From the NCBI GenBank assembly GCA_016703945.1, contig JADJBC010000002.1, positions 496,001 to 560,000 on the forward strand: 64,000 nucleotides of DNA, given 5' to 3'. The notes beneath the pieces are model-generated. The model had not been told where the DNA came from. It searched no databases and was given only the letters and a program-made list of their open reading frames with translations. Position numbers and translations under genes: made by a program. Of this stretch, positions 1 to 8,305 are shown one piece after another. Source of the DNA: Candidatus Aalborgicola danicus (GTDB taxonomy: Bacteria > Pseudomonadota > Gammaproteobacteria > Burkholderiales > Burkholderiaceae_C). Numbering within the stretch: the stretch's first letter is position 1; every line of letters starts with the position of its first letter.

Positions 1-423
1 ACCGTCTTGAAGAAGTTGTGTCAGATCCTGCACCACTACCGCGCGATCAAGAACGGCACCGTGGGACGCCAGACGCTCAGCCTGCGCACTCCAAATGGAG
101 ACGCCGGCGTTGAATTGCATGTCAAGCAACGCGCGCTCCTGTAAAGAGACTTGCAAGCCGCCAGGGTCCTTCAACTGTGTCGGAGCAACATCTGCGGCCA
201 CCGCCGAAAGCAATTCCAGTCTATTTTGTAAGCCCCGAGTGACTTCTGCGCCAAGCAGCTTCAACGCCGAACGTTGTTGCGCGCCGGTATACAACATCAA
301 CTCGTCACGCAGCAAGCTCTTGACATAACTCGAAAGTGCCAGGAATCCGAGCACAACGATCACAAGTGTCAATAAGGTGACGCGGGACTTGAGCGACTGG
401 GGCAGCAAGCGCTGTAGAAGCAT
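1..423 (-). CDS. Membrane-anchored sensor protein, N-terminal part (cut by window edge)
   Basis: An open frame of 141 codons runs from an ATG at 423 off the left edge with no stop. It begins MLLQRLLPQSLKSRV, followed by one hydrophobic segment at about residues 15-33 (TLLTLVIVVLGFLALSSY), then a mostly helical, probably periplasmic stretch. This layout is that of the sensory half of a histidine kinase, chemoreceptor or diguanylate cyclase, but the output domain lies outside the window, so the class cannot be stated. The next gene rightward, the amidohydrolase, lies on the same strand about 190 bp upstream, with no obvious operon link. Confidence 0.6.
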   Translation of the reverse strand, partial: MLLQRLLPQSLKSRVTLLTLVIVVLGFLALSSYVKSLLRDELMLYTGAQQRSALKLLGAEVTRGLQNRLELLSAVAADVAPTQLKDPGGLQVSLQERALLDMQFNAGVSIWSAQAERLASHGAVLDRAVVVQDLTQLLQDG

Positions 424-612
424 GCGATCTGGGTTGATGAAGAGGATGAACGCCTCATGTTACTGTAGGTCTTTGCGGATTCCGTGTGCAAGCACACAGT
501 TCAGCGGCGGGCGTTGAACATGCCACGCCGCGAAAACGCTGATGGCGCACGGGCGGTGCTCCCGGGCACCTGCAACAGGAACCCGTTTGGCGACGCTGGC
601 TAAACCGGAGGT

Positions 613-686
613 CTACTGCCGGTAATAGGCTGGCAAGGCCCGCAGGTACTTGGGCAGGTTGGGGTTTTTCATCAGCCGCGAAAAAA
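613..686 (-). other. Displaced C-terminal codons of the amidohydrolase (frameshift site)
   Basis: Reading in the shifted frame from the A6 run at 681-686 gives about 22 sensible residues (LMKNPNLPKYLRALPAYYRQ) ending at a stop at 613-615. The span 613-2267 is 1655 nt, which is 3n+2. That fits loss of one base in the homopolymer, by mutation or by sequencing error. Confidence 0.6.
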
Positions 687-2267
687 CTCGGGGTCTTCGT
701 TGGTGGTCAATGCACTCAGGCGGGTGCGCTCAAACGGCAGACCAAAACGGCAAGCCAACAGTTTTTTTGCATCAGCAGCACTTACCGTCCCGGTGGGCGC
801 AGGCAGGCTGCATTGTTCATAGTCCTTGGCCAATTGTTCCGGCGTCAGCTTGGCTGCCAGCTGGGCCGTATCAAACTTCAGACCCTGCTGAATGCGCGAG
901 CGGGTTTCGGTCACCCCCATCGAGGCCAGACTGGTGGACGGGCAATTGGGTGTCATGGCCTTGGTGCGGCGGGCCTTTTTGAAAGTTGAGGTGATCTCGG
1001 TATCGTCTGATGCACCGCGCGCCAGCGTGAGCCAGTTGACGTCGCCATACAAAGGTTCACCGCGCACCGCCACCAGCTGGATGTTGTCTTCAATGGTCTG
1101 GATCAGGTTGCGGTACGGGTCTGCATGGCGCTCGTCGACCACCAGCACGTCGGCCAGGTAACCTTCGGCAATCTGCCCCAGCTTTTGACCCCAGCCCATG
1201 GCCTCGGCCGGTTTGCGCGTGACCATTTCAACCAGTTCACGGTCGCTGAAAAGTCCTTTCAACGCATGTTTATTCACCAGATCCGCCACCTTGAGTTCAC
1301 CCAGGCTGGACTTGCTGCCCGAGGGCGCCCAGTCGGGTGCCAGGCTGATGGACAGACCGGCGCGTTTGGCTGCCTCCACATTGGCCGTTTTGCCATACAG
1401 CATGAAGTTGGACAAGGGCGACCAGACCAGCTTGGCGCCCGCTACCGCCATTTCCTTCAGTTGGGGTTCGGTCAGGCCCACGCCGTGGATAGCAATCAAC
1501 TCCGGCCCCAGCAGGTTGCTGTCCCGCAGCGCATAAAACTCGGTCGCCATACGTGTCGAGGGCCCCTCCGCCAGGTGCACCACCAGCATACCTTTGGCGC
1601 GTTCGGACTGCATGGCCGCCCATTCCTTGGAGCTGCGCCCGATGTCAACCCGACTGCTGGCCATGCGCGACTCGACTGGCGAGTTCTCGATGTTGCGCAC
1701 TAGGCACTCTTCTTTGGAATAGGCCAGGTTGATACGCCCGCCTTGAAGCGTGGTGGTGCCACCGGCCAGCGCCTTGTATTCACCATAACGGCCAATCTCT
1801 ATCCCCAAATCCAGGTAGTGGGGGCGCGTCAAGACCTCTTGCGGGTAGGTAATGCGTTTGTTGTAGACATCGTCGTACCAGCGCCACTCGTAACGATCGC
1901 GGTACTTGCGGTTAATCGGCAGCAACGGGTAAATGGCGTATTCGGGGTGGTTGTGCAGGTCGATGATGCCGGGGTAAATCACGCCTTTGCTGTCCACCAC
2001 AGGTGCATCTTTTGCCCCCTCGGGCAGCGACTCACCGGCGCGGGCAATGGCCGCTATCTTGCCGCCAGCCAGCCAGACGCGGGCATGGGGCAAAACGTCT
2101 CCAGCATCGTTCATGGTGACCACTTTGCCGACCAGGACCACACCCGACTCGGCGCTCCAGCGCGCCTGCCCATAGGCGGTGTTGCCGAGCGCAAAAAGGG
2201 CCGCCAGCGCTGCCAGTGGCAAGAGTCGGCTCAAGGGACGGCACGACAGGGGTGCAATGGGTTGCAT
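672..2267 (-). CDS. Exported amidohydrolase-family metal-dependent hydrolase (C-terminus frameshifted)
   Basis: The protein starts with a signal peptide (hydrophobic residues about 14-30, cleavage near AYGQA), so it probably acts in the periplasm. The amidohydrolase fold is indicated by a beta-sandwich N-terminus, the metal motif DLHNH (H105, H107), later VVHLAEG and IHGVGL histidines, and an aspartate in APDWAPSG. The pattern resembles the AtzA/TrzN and adenosine-deaminase-like branch of the superfamily; the substrate is unknown. The open frame stops at 672 after PEFFRG. A one-base shift at the A6 run 681-686 (T6 on the coding strand) restores a natural continuation, LMKNPNLPKYLRALPAYYRQ, ending at a TAG at 613-615. 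The intact protein is therefore probably about 551 residues. Confidence 0.85.
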   Translation of the reverse strand: MQPIAPLSCRPLSRLLPLAALAALFALGNTAYGQARWSAESGVVLVGKVVTMNDAGDVLPHARVWLAGGKIAAIARAGESLPEGAKDAPVVDSKGVIYPGIIDLHNHPEYAIYPLLPINRKYRDRYEWRWYDDVYNKRITYPQEVLTRPHYLDLGIEIGRYGEYKALAGGTTTLQGGRINLAYSKEECLVRNIENSPVESRMASSRVDIGRSSKEWAAMQSERAKGMLVVHLAEGPSTRMATEFYALRDSNLLGPELIAIHGVGLTEPQLKEMAVAGAKLVWSPLSNFMLYGKTANVEAAKRAGLSISLAPDWAPSGSKSSLGELKVADLVNKHALKGLFSDRELVEMVTRKPAEAMGWGQKLGQIAEGYLADVLVVDERHADPYRNLIQTIEDNIQLVAVRGEPLYGDVNWLTLARGASDDTEITSTFKKARRTKAMTPNCPSTSLASMGVTETRSRIQQGLKFDTAQLAAKLTPEQLAKDYEQCSLPAPTGTVSAADAKKLLACRFGLPFERTRLSALTTNEDPEFFRG

Positions 2268-2343
2268 AGGGTCTCCACGTAACGGATGCGAACTAGACTG
2301 GAATGCATCATAGCGCCGCTGTTCGTGATGGCCCGAACAACGA

Positions 2344-2401
2344 GTAGCTATGCTTTTTATAGCTAACTACGCATATTTCACGTGGGCTAGAGGCACTTTT
2401 T
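2344..2401 (+). repeat. Dispersed intergenic element, copy A
   Basis: A TAGCTAtgctttttaTAGCTA palindromic head is followed by ACGCATATTTCACGTGGGCTAGAGGC and a T-run. The same arrangement recurs at 21682-21738 and, shortened, at 40206-40250. It lies between the amidohydrolase and the next gene on the minus strand, overlapping that gene's stop codon at 2400-2402, and may act as a terminator. Confidence 0.7.
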
Positions 2402-3386
2402 ACTTATGAACTTGGGTCAAACAGACCTGCAGCAGTTGTGACGCCACGGCCGGGTCGTCCGGATCGGTCACCAGGCTCAGCACCCAGTCCGGCCCACGCG
2501 CGACGGCGGCAATGCCTTCCACTTTGGGTGCGCCCTGCAAAAGCTGCAGCCTCTGCACCACCCCATCGGGTCCCACGGTGCCAATGGTGGAGGCCACACA
2601 GGCGCCATCCTGGTAGCTGTTGTGGGTGCTTTCCGCCACCGCACAAAAGGCCCAGACGCCACCGCCCAGCGCAGTGCCGTCCGTCAAACCCAGGGGCACA
2701 CCTGCCACACAACCCAAGTCCAGCAACTGCACGGCCTTTGCCGGCGGGGGCAGTGTTTGCAGCCCGGCCAGCCACGGCGCCATCTGGTTCCAGTCGTACC
2801 GGATGCAGGCGTTGCGGGCATCACCCTGGTTGCCCCGTTGCAGCAACAGCAGCTCCCCGCTGACCACCAGGGCGCCTTCAATGTTGAGGTCGGCAAAACG
2901 GGCGCGCAAAGGGGCATACAGTGCCGCCAGATCCAACAGCGCCAAGCGACCATTGGGGATACCCTGATCATTCAGCACCAACAACACCGCCGTTTCCCGC
3001 TCGGGCCGGGAGCCCGAGCCCAAGGCCAGCAACGCGCCGGCGGGGCAACCCGGCAACCGTGGTAAGGCGGTCAGACTCTCCAGATCCGGCTTCACTTTTT
3101 TGCGTTTGCCTTTGTCCAACGGCAAATCGCCGGGCAGCACCCGCAGCAGCGTACCTGGCGCCAGGCCAGTGCCGGCGCCAATGGGATCGTCAAAAACACC
3201 CACGTGCATTTCGTCGTCCGCCACCACGTACAGGCGCTGGCGCACCCGCACCAGGCCGCTGGCGGCACTCACATGGGCCTGGCCGCGCGGATGTTGCGCC
3301 GGATCAATCAGCAAGTGACCCAAGGCGGTTGCCTGCAAAACGGGCAGTTGGGCAGTTACCTGCGGGATAGGGTGAGGGTCTGCCAT
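2400..3386 (-). CDS. Uncharacterised cytoplasmic protein, 328 aa
   Basis: The start is placed at the ATG at 3384-3386 (MADPHPIPQV). The open frame continues 55 codons further upstream, but that part reads like noncoding sequence and runs into the divergent gene. There is no signal peptide or membrane segment. The chain is rich in short beta-like stretches with recurring acidic turns and motifs such as LYVVADDEMHVGVF, LLALGSGSRPERETAVLL and DLNIEGALVVSGELLLLQRGN. This suggests a repeated beta-sheet or propeller-like fold. I do not recognise a named family with confidence and assign no function. It is divergent from the 3516-9598 signalling operon, sharing a region of about 130 bp. Confidence 0.75.
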   Translation of the reverse strand: MADPHPIPQVTAQLPVLQATALGHLLIDPAQHPRGQAHVSAASGLVRVRQRLYVVADDEMHVGVFDDPIGAGTGLAPGTLLRVLPGDLPLDKGKRKKVKPDLESLTALPRLPGCPAGALLALGSGSRPERETAVLLVLNDQGIPNGRLALLDLAALYAPLRARFADLNIEGALVVSGELLLLQRGNQGDARNACIRYDWNQMAPWLAGLQTLPPPAKAVQLLDLGCVAGVPLGLTDGTALGGGVWAFCAVAESTHNSYQDGACVASTIGTVGPDGVVQRLQLLQGAPKVEGIAAVARGPDWVLSLVTDPDDPAVASQLLQVCLTQVHK

Positions 3387-3515
3387 GGCAAGCTCGGAAT
3401 TTGAGGTGCCATGGTACTGGCAATACGGATAACAAAGGACCCAACGTCGGCCAATCTCGGCGCGGCCAGATTTCGCGTATCGTAGGACACCGCACCAACC
3501 CTGAGGAATGCCTGC

Positions 3516-4517
3516 ATGCCACTCCATGTTCTGCCCCGGCAAATACGGCAACTGCTGTGGCGATTCGTTTGGACCGGCCTGTGTGCCAGTGCCATGACCG
3601 GTTCCGCATGGGCTGCCGGCATCAAGATTCTGGCCTCAACCACTCCGCTGTCGACTCCGTTTTATGTGGCGGAGGAACAAGGTTTCTTCCGCGACGAGGG
3701 TCTGGAAGTCACACTGGTGGACTGCCCCAGCGGCAGTGTGTGTTTGAAACAACTGCTGGACGGGCAGGGACAACTTGCGACGGCCTCCGATCAGGCCATC
3801 ATGTTCCTGAGTTTCGAGAAACCGACCTTTAAGGTTTTGGCGAGTTTTGCTTCATCACGCCAGGATGTGAAACTGGTCGCCCGCAGAAGTGCTGCAATCC
3901 GATCCGTCGCGGACATGAAGGACAAACGCGTTGCCATGGTGCGCGGCGCGGCGGGACAGTATGTGTTCGACCTGGCCATGCTGACGTCCGGGTTGGACCC
4001 GCGCTCCGCTCAGGTTGTCGACCTGGACCTCCAACAATTGGAAGCCGCAGCGACAAACCGCAGCATTGACGCCTTTGCGCTGTGGCAACCCGGTGCCAAC
4101 CACCTGATCAAACTGTTGGGCACCGACGCGCTGGTATTGCCAGGGCCCAATCTCTACACCCTGACATTCAACCTCACTGCGCTGCGTGACGCGCGGACCA
4201 TCTCAGCCGAAGACTGTGTCAAGGCGCTGCGCGCATTGGAGCGTGCTTTGGTCTTCCTCCGATCCGAGCCCTCAAAAGCCAAAACGATTCTGCGGGACCG
4301 CCTCAAGCTGGTGATGACCGATATCGATGGGTATTGGCCCGACTACCGGTTTGAGCTGGGCCTGAACCAATCGCTGATCGCCACGCTGGAGTCAACGGCC
4401 CGCTGGGCGATGCGCGAGAACCTGGTCAAACACCGTGACATGCCCAACTACCTGGACTTCATTGACATTGGGCCGCTCAAACGTGTGCGTCCCGCTGCGG
4501 TGACGATTGTGAAGTAA
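3516..4517 (+). CDS. Periplasmic substrate-binding protein, NMT1/THI5-SsuA type, orphan
   Basis: The 333-residue protein begins with a basic N-terminus and hydrophobic signal peptide (residues about 14-33, cleavage after SAWA). The mature sequence opens with KILASTTPLSTPFYVAEEQG, the usual first strand and loop of NMT1/SsuA-type ABC binding proteins. Further family-like segments are VADMKDKRVAMVRG and IDAFALWQPG. The start has a GAGG Shine-Dalgarno about 9 nt upstream. No ABC permease or ATPase gene is adjacent; instead a hybrid sensor kinase follows after 22 bp. I infer that it acts as a ligand-presenting sensor subunit rather than for import. The ligand is unknown; nitrogen- or sulfur-containing small molecules are usual for the family. 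Confidence 0.85.
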   Translation: MPLHVLPRQIRQLLWRFVWTGLCASAMTGSAWAAGIKILASTTPLSTPFYVAEEQGFFRDEGLEVTLVDCPSGSVCLKQLLDGQGQLATASDQAIMFLSFEKPTFKVLASFASSRQDVKLVARRSAAIRSVADMKDKRVAMVRGAAGQYVFDLAMLTSGLDPRSAQVVDLDLQQLEAAATNRSIDAFALWQPGANHLIKLLGTDALVLPGPNLYTLTFNLTALRDARTISAEDCVKALRALERALVFLRSEPSKAKTILRDRLKLVMTDIDGYWPDYRFELGLNQSLIATLESTARWAMRENLVKHRDMPNYLDFIDIGPLKRVRPAAVTIVK

Positions 4518-4539
4518 AGCCGGGAAGGTCAGCACCACC

Positions 4540-7338
4540 ATGCGTGTACGTCAACTGTTGAGAGCGATCAGCCTGCTGACCGTGGTTGCAACGCTGGCGG
4601 CTGGTATGGTGGTTATCACCTACTCGCAGCGGCTGACCGAGGTAAGTCTCGAACTGCAACGCGCAAAGTCCATTGCCGACAATGTCACCTCGCTGCTGCT
4701 CATAACCAACGGTTCGATGCTGGAACGCTCCGAGCGGGCGTCGGAGCAATGGTGGATGCGGTATGGCGACATCGCGACGAGTCTTGACCGCGACAGCCCA
4801 GAGTTCGCCACGGGGGATACTGACGCAATCCCGACCCTGCTCGCCAGCCTGCGTGAGCGCCATGCACGGGTTGGCGATGTCTTCAAACGGGCTTTCGACA
4901 GCAAAGAGGATCTTGAGCCCGCTCTTGCTGCGCGACGAACCTCGCTATTGCTAGGGCAACTGCTGATCGAAGTGGAAGCTATGGTGGAGGAGACCCATCG
5001 CTGGGAGGACCTGGTGACGGTGGAACATCGCCAGAGTGAACGCGCCTTGCGATGGGCGGCGACCGCCCTGTTGGGTGTTTTTGGGCTGGCCTTGGCCTTG
5101 GTGCTGTTTGTCACATCACGGCGTTTGATTCGGCCGCTGTCACAGCTGGAGGCGGCCAGTCATGCAGTAGGGGTCGGCAATTTCGCGCTGCATTTACCGC
5201 AAGACCGCCAAGACGAATTTGGAGATGTCTCGCGGGCCTTCAACCAGATGACCCAGGCCCTGGAGCAACAAACCACCGCACTGTCGCAGGCGCGGGACAT
5301 CGCCGAGGCGGCCACGCAGGCCAAATCGCACTTCCTGGCGACCATGAGCCATGAGATCCGCACACCGATGAACGGCATTCTGGGCATGCTCAGGCTGCTG
5401 CTGCACACCGAGTTGACCCACCGCCAGACCGACTACGCCCGAAAGGCCGAAGGGGCTACCCAGTCGTTGCTGCGCATCATCAACGACATCCTGGATTTTT
5501 CCAAGGTTGACGCTGGCAAACTAGAGCTGCATGTCGAGCATTTCATGCTCGGTGACTTGCTTCGCGACCTCTCGGTCATCCTGTCGGCAAGCGTGGAGAA
5601 AAAAGCAGTCGAAGTTCTGTTTTCCGTCGCACCCGATGTACCGGCGGCCCTGGCTGGTGATGTGTTGCGCCTACGCCAGATTTTGCTCAACCTGATCGGC
5701 AACGCCTTGAAATTCACCGAGCAGGGAGAAGTGCTTCTCAGCGTTCAAGTGTTGTCAATGCACGCTGACGCAGCCCGTGTGGAGTTCGCCGTCAGAGATA
5801 CCGGCATCGGCATCGCCGCCGACAAACTGGGCTATATTTTTGAAGGCTTCAGCCAAGCCGAGTCGTCCACCACGCGGCGCTTTGGTGGCACTGGGCTTGG
5901 ACTGGCCATCAGTAAACGCCTGGTCCACCTGATGGGAGGGCAAATCCAGGTAGACAGTGTGGTCGGTCGAGGCAGTCGGTTTTCATTTCAGGTCACATTG
6001 GGGGTTGCTGGCGCATGGCTGCCAGCAACCCAGCCGGGCTCAGGGGTGGCGGCCCAGCGCATACTGATCATTGACGACTACCCGCTGGCGCGCGAAGTAC
6101 TGGGGGGTATGGTGCTCTCGCTGGGTTGGACGAGCACCTGCGTCGCCAGTGGCGAGGCCGCGTTGGAGCACCTTCAGCAACCTCAAACGCCGCCCTACGA
6201 CGTTATATTGGTGGATTGGCACATGCCAGGTCTGGATGGTTGGGAAACCACTCGCCGTATCCGGCTGCTGCCCCATCCTGGTCCAAGCCCCACTGTGCTG
6301 CTGGCGACCGCTGCCGGTCGCGAAGACCTCAGCCAAAAATCACAGCGCGAGCTGGAACTCCTGGATGGCACCCTGGTCAAGCCGATTACGGCGTCGATGC
6401 TGCACGACGCCGTGGTTGAAGCATGGGCCCAACGCGGTTGCGCCACGCGAACCCGAGCCGCCCTGCCGGGCTCCCGGCGCCTTGCCGGGCTGCGCCTGCT
6501 GCTGGTGGAAGACAATATGCTCAACCAGCAGGTGGCAAAAGAGCTGCTGGAGCGCAGCGGTGCAGAGGTGGAAATTGCCGATGGCGGGCTGGCCGGAGTT
6601 GACCAGGCCATCAACGCCACACCACCGTTTGACGCCATCCTGATGGACCTGCAAATGCCCGACATTGATGGCTTTGAGACTGCACGGCGCATTCATGCTC
6701 ACACCCATATGCGCTGCACACCCATCATCGCCATGACAGCCAATGCCATGGGGTCGGACCAAGCCGACTGTCTGGCGGCAGGCCTGGCGGACCACGTTGG
6801 CAAGCCTATCGACCTGGAGCATTTGATCACCACCGTATTGCGCCAGGTCGGTCGCCGCGCCGACGATGGAACGCGGGAGGCAACCGGAAGTGATGCCCTA
6901 ACCGCACCCGGTGGCGAGCCCGTGCCACAGGCGCTACCGGTGGTGGACTTCCGGGCCGCCGTGCAACGGTTGGGGGGTAGCCGTGAATTCTATGAAACCA
7001 TTGTGGCGATGTTTCGACGGGACGGGGCCACCCAATGCGCAGAACTGGAGCACCACATTAACCAGGGGCACTATGCTGCTGCGCTGAACAATGCCCATAC
7101 ACTGAAAGGCCTTGCCGCCACCGTCGGCGCCAACCCGCTGGCGGGTGCGGCAGGCCACACCGAGTCCCTGCTCAAACATTTGCAGGCCGCGGGCGCGCAA
7201 ACCGATATCGGAGTAAACCAGCGGTTTCAACTAACAGAGGCGCTGGTACAGTTGAAGGCACAGTTATTGCTGACGTTGGAAACGCTGTCAAAACATATAA
7301 GGAACAGCACCGTGAACCAGAACGAGACCGAGTCATGA
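4540..7338 (+). CDS. Hybrid sensor histidine kinase: TM-HAMP-HisKA-HATPase-REC-REC-HPt
   Basis: The 932-residue protein has a first membrane segment at about residues 8-28, a helical periplasmic region, and a second segment at about 168-188. A HAMP domain follows, then a HisKA H-box FLATMSHEIRTPMNG with phosphoacceptor H271, and a HATPase domain with DTGIGI and GGTGLGLAIS boxes. REC1 has acidic pair DD and acceptor D559 (VDWHMPG); REC2 has acceptor D703 (MDLQMPD); the HPt domain carries H853 (NAHTLKG). All phosphotransfer residues are present, so a complete internal relay is expected. The last four bases overlap the start of the diguanylate cyclase gene, indicating translational coupling. The preceding binding protein is the likely sensory partner, by context only. 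Confidence 0.93.
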   Translation: MRVRQLLRAISLLTVVATLAAGMVVITYSQRLTEVSLELQRAKSIADNVTSLLLITNGSMLERSERASEQWWMRYGDIATSLDRDSPEFATGDTDAIPTLLASLRERHARVGDVFKRAFDSKEDLEPALAARRTSLLLGQLLIEVEAMVEETHRWEDLVTVEHRQSERALRWAATALLGVFGLALALVLFVTSRRLIRPLSQLEAASHAVGVGNFALHLPQDRQDEFGDVSRAFNQMTQALEQQTTALSQARDIAEAATQAKSHFLATMSHEIRTPMNGILGMLRLLLHTELTHRQTDYARKAEGATQSLLRIINDILDFSKVDAGKLELHVEHFMLGDLLRDLSVILSASVEKKAVEVLFSVAPDVPAALAGDVLRLRQILLNLIGNALKFTEQGEVLLSVQVLSMHADAARVEFAVRDTGIGIAADKLGYIFEGFSQAESSTTRRFGGTGLGLAISKRLVHLMGGQIQVDSVVGRGSRFSFQVTLGVAGAWLPATQPGSGVAAQRILIIDDYPLAREVLGGMVLSLGWTSTCVASGEAALEHLQQPQTPPYDVILVDWHMPGLDGWETTRRIRLLPHPGPSPTVLLATAAGREDLSQKSQRELELLDGTLVKPITASMLHDAVVEAWAQRGCATRTRAALPGSRRLAGLRLLLVEDNMLNQQVAKELLERSGAEVEIADGGLAGVDQAINATPPFDAILMDLQMPDIDGFETARRIHAHTHMRCTPIIAMTANAMGSDQADCLAAGLADHVGKPIDLEHLITTVLRQVGRRADDGTREATGSDALTAPGGEPVPQALPVVDFRAAVQRLGGSREFYETIVAMFRRDGATQCAELEHHINQGHYAAALNNAHTLKGLAATVGANPLAGAAGHTESLLKHLQAAGAQTDIGVNQRFQLTEALVQLKAQLLLTLETLSKHIRNSTVNQNETES

Positions 7339-8297
7339 CAGAACAATCCGCCGCAACCACATTGCCGACCTTGCTGGTGGTGGACGATCAGCCGCTCAAT
7401 ATTCAGGTTTTGGTCCACATTTTCGGTACCGACCACCATGTGTTGACAGCCACCAGTGGGGCACAGGCCTTGTCCATGTGCGTCGATCAATTGCCGGACC
7501 TCATACTTCTTGACGTGATGATGCCGGAAATGAGCGGGCATGAAGTGTGTCGCCGCCTGAAAGCGGACAGCCGCACCAAGGACATCCCCATCATTTTTAT
7601 CACGGTCCACGATGACCCCGACGAAGAAGCCGCGTGTTTGCGATTGGGCGCGGTCGACTTCATTCCGCAGCCAGTCAACGCCGCCGTGGTCCGTGCACGG
7701 GTACAGACCCATTTGCAACTTCGGCAAGCCATCCACCAAGTCTGGGAACTGGCATTTCACGACGCACTGACCGGGCTGCCCAACCGCCGACTGCTCAATG
7801 ATCGCCTGGCGCAGGCGATGGCCGCAAGTCAACGCTCGCGGAGTTTTGGTGCCTTGATGTTTCTGGACCTTGACAACTTCAAGCAGGTCAATGACTTGCA
7901 CGGGCACGACGTTGGCGATTTATTGTTGCTGGAAGCTGCCGCGCGCCTGACGCAGTGTGTACGCGAAGTGGACACTGTGGCGCGCTTTGGCGGCGACGAA
8001 TTTGTCGTGTTGGTGAGTCAGCTCGCACAAGATGCGGACGACTCGCGCGCACGCGCAACCACGGTTGCCGAAAAAATACGCACCGCCATGTCCCGGTCCT
8101 TTGTCCTCAGCACCAACAGCAAAACTCCCTTGCAAGTGGAACACCGGTGCACGGTGAGCCTGGGTATCAGCCTGTTTCTGGGCCGCGGAAGTTCGTCAAA
8201 CGATGTCATCAAGTGGGCGGACGCCGCGATGTACGAAGCCAAGGCCGCCGGTCGCAACACCATTCGTTTCGCGCGCGACCAGAGTGCGCTAAAGTGA
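7335..8297 (+). CDS. Response regulator diguanylate cyclase (REC-GGDEF)
   Basis: The REC domain (about residues 10-130) has the acidic pair in VVDDQ and acceptor D60 (LLDVMMPEMSG). The usual invariant lysine near residue 112 is replaced by glutamine (FIPQPVN), which may alter phosphorylation-dependent activation. The GGDEF domain starts at DALTGLPNRR. Its active site is GGDEF at residues 219-223, and a product-inhibition I-site RxxD (REVD) sits five residues before it. Synthesis of c-di-GMP with feedback control is therefore expected. No EAL or HD-GYP domain follows. ATGA overlaps the upstream hybrid kinase, its probable phosphodonor through the HPt histidine. The kinase-CNB gene follows after 8 bp. 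Confidence 0.93.
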   Translation: MTEQSAATTLPTLLVVDDQPLNIQVLVHIFGTDHHVLTATSGAQALSMCVDQLPDLILLDVMMPEMSGHEVCRRLKADSRTKDIPIIFITVHDDPDEEAACLRLGAVDFIPQPVNAAVVRARVQTHLQLRQAIHQVWELAFHDALTGLPNRRLLNDRLAQAMAASQRSRSFGALMFLDLDNFKQVNDLHGHDVGDLLLLEAAARLTQCVREVDTVARFGGDEFVVLVSQLAQDADDSRARATTVAEKIRTAMSRSFVLSTNSKTPLQVEHRCTVSLGISLFLGRGSSSNDVIKWADAAMYEAKAAGRNTIRFARDQSALK

Positions 8298-8305
8298 CGC
8301 GTCCC

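Noticed and set aside
7955..8305. 117-codon upstream extension of the Ser/Thr kinase-CNB frame
   Set aside because: It lies entirely within the GGDEF gene in another frame; the kinase begins naturally at ATG 8306.
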